Position numbers and translations under genes: made by a program. A stretch of 19,119 nucleotides of DNA from Spirochaetota bacterium (GTDB lineage Bacteria; Spirochaetota; B62-G9), in assembly GCA_026990615.1 (NCBI GenBank), contig JALXDB010000264.1:1-19119 (forward strand). The letters are read 5' to 3'. Numbering within the stretch: the stretch's first letter is position 1; the number at the start of each line of letters is the position of its first letter. Below the pieces are notes generated by a model that did no database searches, was not told the DNA's origin, and saw only the letters and a list, made by a program, of their open reading frames with translations. Shown here one piece after another: positions 16,746 to 19,119 of the stretch.

Positions 16746-16774
16746 ATTATAATTCTTAAATTTGTAGATTACAA
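16746..16774 (-). promoter_or_regulatory. Sigma-70 type promoter for the cyclase / chemoreceptor operon
   Basis: On the minus strand TTGTAA (16774-16769) is followed after exactly 17 bases by a perfect TATAAT (16751-16746). This predicts a transcription start near 16739 and a leader of about 90 bases to the ATG at 16649. A second TATAAT at 16696-16691 has no acceptable -35. The call is by consensus only. Confidence 0.55.
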
Positions 16775-16790
16775 ATATCCTTACAGGATA
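16760..16790. promoter_or_regulatory. Two adjacent dyads over the -35 region of the cyclase promoter
   Basis: ATTTGT-agatt-ACAAAT (about 16760-16776) covers the -35 hexamer and much of the spacer, and TATCCT-tac-AGGATA (16776-16790) abuts it on the upstream side. Both have perfect six-base arms. They may be operators for a dimeric regulator. Alternatively the second is a weak hairpin ending the Hsp70-J transcript, since TTTG follows it on the minus strand, but it lacks a proper U-tract. Confidence 0.4.
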
Positions 16791-16821
16791 ATTTTTTAGC
16801 GCAGGGATCTTAGAAAAAGTA

Positions 16822-17415
16822 CTATGCTTTTTTAAGGATTGGATTTTTAAATATAGCAGGAGAAGATACCAGTTTTCTAAAAAGTAAGAACATAACTCTG
16901 AGAAAAGCTTTAACTTTCAGTTTAAAGAACCTTATTTTTTTGAAACCTCTGAGGTAAATAAGAAAGTCTTTAGCGGTAAACATTTCGTACAACAAGTTCA
17001 AAATAGTATTACAAACACTCGTACTTTCATCGCTCAAAGCACTCAACAGATATCCTTTAGAGGATCTACCTTTAAGCGAAAGTGCAATTGCAGCAACCCT
17101 TTTAACATCCACGGACTTTGAGTAAACAAGCCTGAAATACAGTTCCTTTTCGGAAAGGCACATAAGTTTCTTATCGTACTTTACCCTTTCAAAAATAGAG
17201 CCGCCAGAAAATCCATTTGTCATGTAGTTCTCGAGAAGAAATCCATAGGCTTCTACAACGGCCCTGAACTTTTCTGCACTCCTGTTCGACCCGCTTTTAT
17301 CAGGATGATACTTGAACACCAAATCCCTGTACCTCTTTCTTATTTTATTAAAATCCGGGTTCCCATCCAGACCCAGTATTGAGAGCGCCCTGTAAAGATC
17401 CATTTTATCCGGCAT
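16822..17415 (-). CDS. J-domain (DnaJ-like) co-chaperone with HEAT-like repeats
   Basis: This is a 197-residue protein with an N-terminal J-domain (about 5-66) containing the essential HPD motif (His37-Pro38-Asp39, in KYHPDKSGSNRSAEKFR) and helices II and III as expected. After a linker, residues about 86-148 look like two HEAT-type helical repeats (SVDVKRVAAIALSLKG and DESTSVCNTILNLLYEM). The last 45 residues are strongly basic and hydrophobic. It lacks the G/F, zinc-finger and C-terminal substrate domains of DnaJ, so it is a dedicated class-C-like partner. Its start overlaps the Hsp70-like gene by 11 bases, implying coupled translation and a specific pairing. The HEAT-like segment resembles in kind the repeats of the neighbouring cyclase, which hints at a shared binding target; that is inference. 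Confidence 0.85.
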   Translation of the reverse strand: MPDKMDLYRALSILGLDGNPDFNKIRKRYRDLVFKYHPDKSGSNRSAEKFRAVVEAYGFLLENYMTNGFSGGSIFERVKYDKKLMCLSEKELYFRLVYSKSVDVKRVAAIALSLKGRSSKGYLLSALSDESTSVCNTILNLLYEMFTAKDFLIYLRGFKKIRFFKLKVKAFLRVMFLLFRKLVSSPAIFKNPILKKA

Positions 17416-18886
17416 AACTGCTCACCTTTAAATTTGGTTTACCTTTAAAAGAACCAAAATCTATCTCTTTTTTATTAGAGTTAAAATACACATTCTTTAA
17501 TCTTCCAGTGTCAAGATCGTGAACCAGAACCTTCAATCTACCATTCATATCGATAAAAAAATAGAGATCAATGGTTGGCTCTCCTCTTCTTGCCCTTTTG
17601 ATGTCTCTCAACTCAACTGCCTCAAGAAAATCATTGTTTCTGGCTCTCTTTTTGTCTCCACTATATATTTTCACCTTAACAGCTCTCTGAAAATCCCTCA
17701 CAGTTGTTACACTAACTCTCTTCACCACCGGAAGAATTTCACCTTTGCCGATAACAGGATAGTACTCTCCCATGTAGGTTTCGATTCCGTAGGACCTTGA
17801 AGCGGTTATAACATGACCCGCAGTAGAGATGTTTTTAAACACCATTAATCCATTAGAAACAGTCTTACCCGTATTATCAACAATTAATTTTGAAAAAGTA
17901 AACATGTTTTCGATTTCTCTCACAAAAAAGGGAATCACTGAGCTGCCCCCGGTTAGAAAGACCTCATCAATATCTTTAACTCTAATCCCGTATTTAACCA
18001 TTTCAGCTCTCAATTTAAGTAAAGTCCTTTTTATTAGAGGTGCTATCAACTCTTCAAGTTCATAGCGTGTGAGTTTTTCTTCAAAATGTACTGCTCCATT
18101 TGCATTGGCTGATATAAAGGGTATATTTATATTTACCCTGTTAGAGTAGCTCAAACTTTCCTTCGCCTTTCTTGATTCAAATAAAAGTTTTCTGTACCCG
18201 AAGGGTTCTTTCATCAAATCTATAAGGGTGTTATTGTAAAACTTTTTGACAAGGTAGGCTGTAACCTTTTGGTCTATCTGTCTACCGCCTACAGTTCTAT
18301 CATAAATTGCAAAGATTACCTCCGGTAGAGGCTCCCGTCTTACCATTACAGAAGCTCTGATACCACCCCCACCGAAATCCAAAAGCAGAACAACCTTTCC
18401 ATTCTCAGGGAATTTATCTAAAAAATAATAGTATGCAGCCATGTATTCTTCAAGTAAACTCACATTTTTAAAACCTGAATCCAGAGCTGCTTTGTATAAC
18501 AAACAGGAAGCCTCGAGAGGATTTATAGGTGGTATCGAAATAAAGGAATTCACATCCCTGTTTCCTGAAATACGTTCATATATATCTTTTATCTTTTTAA
18601 AAATTACAGAGACCAGATCTGCTGAGCTATACCTCTTGCCATTTAATAAATAACTACCTGTAAATTTCAGATTGTCCTTTAAATCTTCCACCACATTTCT
18701 GCTATTCCACATGGATTTTTCAACAGCCGATTTACCGATATAAATATCACCCCTTTTTGATATGAAAACTACATTCTCGAGATTGTCGCTTCCATATTCA
18801 TCTTTAACGAAATGGACCTTTCCTCTCTTGAGGTAGCCTGTTTTGATGTTAATAGCTCCAAAATCAATTCCAATCAGACCCGGCAT
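17405..18886 (-). CDS. Hsp70-family protein, lidless and with divergent ATPase motifs
   Basis: From the chosen ATG the protein has 493 residues. The N-terminal actin-like ATPase (about 1-355) shows phosphate-1 (LIGIDFGAINIKTG), phosphate-2 (LLLDFGGGGIRASV, 167-180) and adenosine (VFLTGGSSVIPF, 309-320) motifs. Residues about 360-470 follow the Hsp70 beta-sandwich substrate domain (SYGIETYMGEYYPVI, DFQRAVKVKIYSG, IDLYFFIDMNGRLKV). The chain ends soon after, so the helical lid is missing. Relative to DnaK, the TT of the first loop is AI, and Thr199 and Asp201 of the second loop are Gly175 and Arg177. ATP may still bind, but hydrolysis could be altered. A start at 18922 is rejected because TATAAT lies at its first codons; the ATG at 18886 has AGGGGA about seven bases upstream. 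It overlaps the J-domain gene. It is not the housekeeping DnaK (about 640 residues). Confidence 0.88.
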   Translation of the reverse strand: MPGLIGIDFGAINIKTGYLKRGKVHFVKDEYGSDNLENVVFISKRGDIYIGKSAVEKSMWNSRNVVEDLKDNLKFTGSYLLNGKRYSSADLVSVIFKKIKDIYERISGNRDVNSFISIPPINPLEASCLLYKAALDSGFKNVSLLEEYMAAYYYFLDKFPENGKVVLLLDFGGGGIRASVMVRREPLPEVIFAIYDRTVGGRQIDQKVTAYLVKKFYNNTLIDLMKEPFGYRKLLFESRKAKESLSYSNRVNINIPFISANANGAVHFEEKLTRYELEELIAPLIKRTLLKLRAEMVKYGIRVKDIDEVFLTGGSSVIPFFVREIENMFTFSKLIVDNTGKTVSNGLMVFKNISTAGHVITASRSYGIETYMGEYYPVIGKGEILPVVKRVSVTTVRDFQRAVKVKIYSGDKKRARNNDFLEAVELRDIKRARRGEPTIDLYFFIDMNGRLKVLVHDLDTGRLKNVYFNSNKKEIDFGSFKGKPNLKVSSYAG

Positions 18887-18913
18887 TCCTATTCCCCTGA
18901 GTAGTACAATCCT

Positions 18914-18942
18914 ATTATACATCTATTAACGGAAATTGTATA
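18914..18942 (-). promoter_or_regulatory. Sigma-70 type promoter for the Hsp70-like / J-domain operon
   Basis: On the minus strand TATACA (18942-18937), four of six for the -35, is followed after 17 bases by a perfect TATAAT (18919-18914). The predicted transcription start is near 18907, about 20 bases before the ATG at 18886 and just ahead of its ribosome-binding site. It lies immediately after the terminator of the upstream gene. No heat-shock CIRCE-type inverted repeat is seen around it. Confidence 0.6.
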
Positions 18943-18945
18943 AAA

Positions 18946-18978
18946 TAATTAATAAAAAAGCCACCCCTTCGGGTGGCT
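18946..18978 (-). terminator. Intrinsic terminator of the gene entering from the right
   Basis: AGCCACCC (18959-18966) and GGGTGGCT (18971-18978) form a perfect eight-base-pair stem with a four-base loop (CTTC on the plus strand, GAAG in the minus-strand transcript). On the minus strand it is followed by CTTTTTTATTAATTATTTT. It starts 26 bases after the stop codon at 19005 and insulates the Hsp70-like operon from the gene before it. The plus strand lacks a U-tract, so it works in one direction. Confidence 0.92.
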
Positions 18979-19004
18979 CTATTCTTGCACATTTTATTCT
19001 TTTT

Positions 19005-19119
19005 TTAAACCTCTTTTATTGTTATCTCCTCCCCGCTGTCATCGTCTTCTTTATTTGATTCATCTTTCTTCTCAATCTCTTCAGGAGGCGGTAGAACCTC
19101 GGATATTTCTTCCTCAATC
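19005..19119 (-). CDS. C-terminal tail of an unidentified protein (5' end outside window)
   Basis: The frame enters from the right edge and stops at TAA (19007-19005), giving 37 visible residues. They are extremely acidic (Glu/Asp-rich, with a short PPP stretch) and end EEITIKEV. This is a disordered, low-complexity tail and gives no clue to function. It is treated as real because the frame is open to the edge and a good terminator follows the stop at the right distance. It is a separate transcript from the Hsp70-like operon. Confidence 0.65.
   Translation of the reverse strand, partial: IEEEISEVLPPPEEIEKKDESNKEDDDSGEEITIKEV

Noticed and set aside
18887..18922. Twelve-residue longer Hsp70-like protein starting at 18922
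   Set aside because: A perfect TATAAT -10 hexamer lies at the first codons, and Hsp70 proteins normally begin just before the IGIDFG motif, as the start at 18886 gives.

Overview
The window is AT-rich bacterial chromosomal DNA that is almost entirely given over to signal transduction. Two chemoreceptors, hybrid histidine kinases of the 'IVHDFNN' type, a sigma-54 activator and two-membrane-segment receptors point to a motile Gram-negative bacterium. The phylum cannot be fixed from the sequence; deltaproteobacteria-like, spirochaete-like or deferribacter-like lineages would all fit. I see no tRNA, rRNA, CRISPR array, intact insertion sequence or phage gene.

Layout. (1) Bases 2-364, plus strand: the C-terminal end of a histidine kinase whose ATP-binding glycines are mutated, followed by a 483-base gap without a gene. 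(2) 848-2490, plus strand: a PiT phosphate transporter and its PhoU-like DUF47 partner, with helically phased TTAA repeats just ahead of the first gene. (3) 2529-11025, minus strand, read from right to left: a soluble Cys-PAS hybrid kinase translationally coupled to an NtrC-type regulator, then an HBM-type chemoreceptor behind a well-matched sigma-54 promoter and phased upstream repeats, then a strong terminator, then a membrane-bound PAS hybrid kinase. (4) A 427-base gap without a gene. (5) 11453-18886, minus strand: a lidless, active-site-divergent Hsp70 homologue overlapping a J-domain protein, then a HEAT-repeat adenylyl cyclase and a dCache-type chemoreceptor only 10 bases apart. (6) 19005-19119: the acidic tail of another minus-strand gene, ending in a terminator.

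How the parts may work together (inference). The kinase at 8608-11025 probably phosphorylates the regulator at 7238-8611, which would bind the phased repeats at 7182-7221 and activate sigma-54 transcription of the chemoreceptor from 7025-7040. This is a self-contained circuit visible in one window. The right-hand block looks like a second module, in which an unusual Hsp70/J-protein pair sits beside a HEAT-repeat adenylyl cyclase and a chemoreceptor. The J-protein itself carries HEAT-like repeats, so chaperone, cAMP production and chemosensing may be linked. This Hsp70-J-cyclase-receptor set is the best candidate for an undescribed system here. The evidence is gene order and protein features, not experiment.

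Several starts were moved from the longest reading frame because of ribosome-binding sites and promoters (receptor at 6969, cyclase at 16649, Hsp70-like at 18886).
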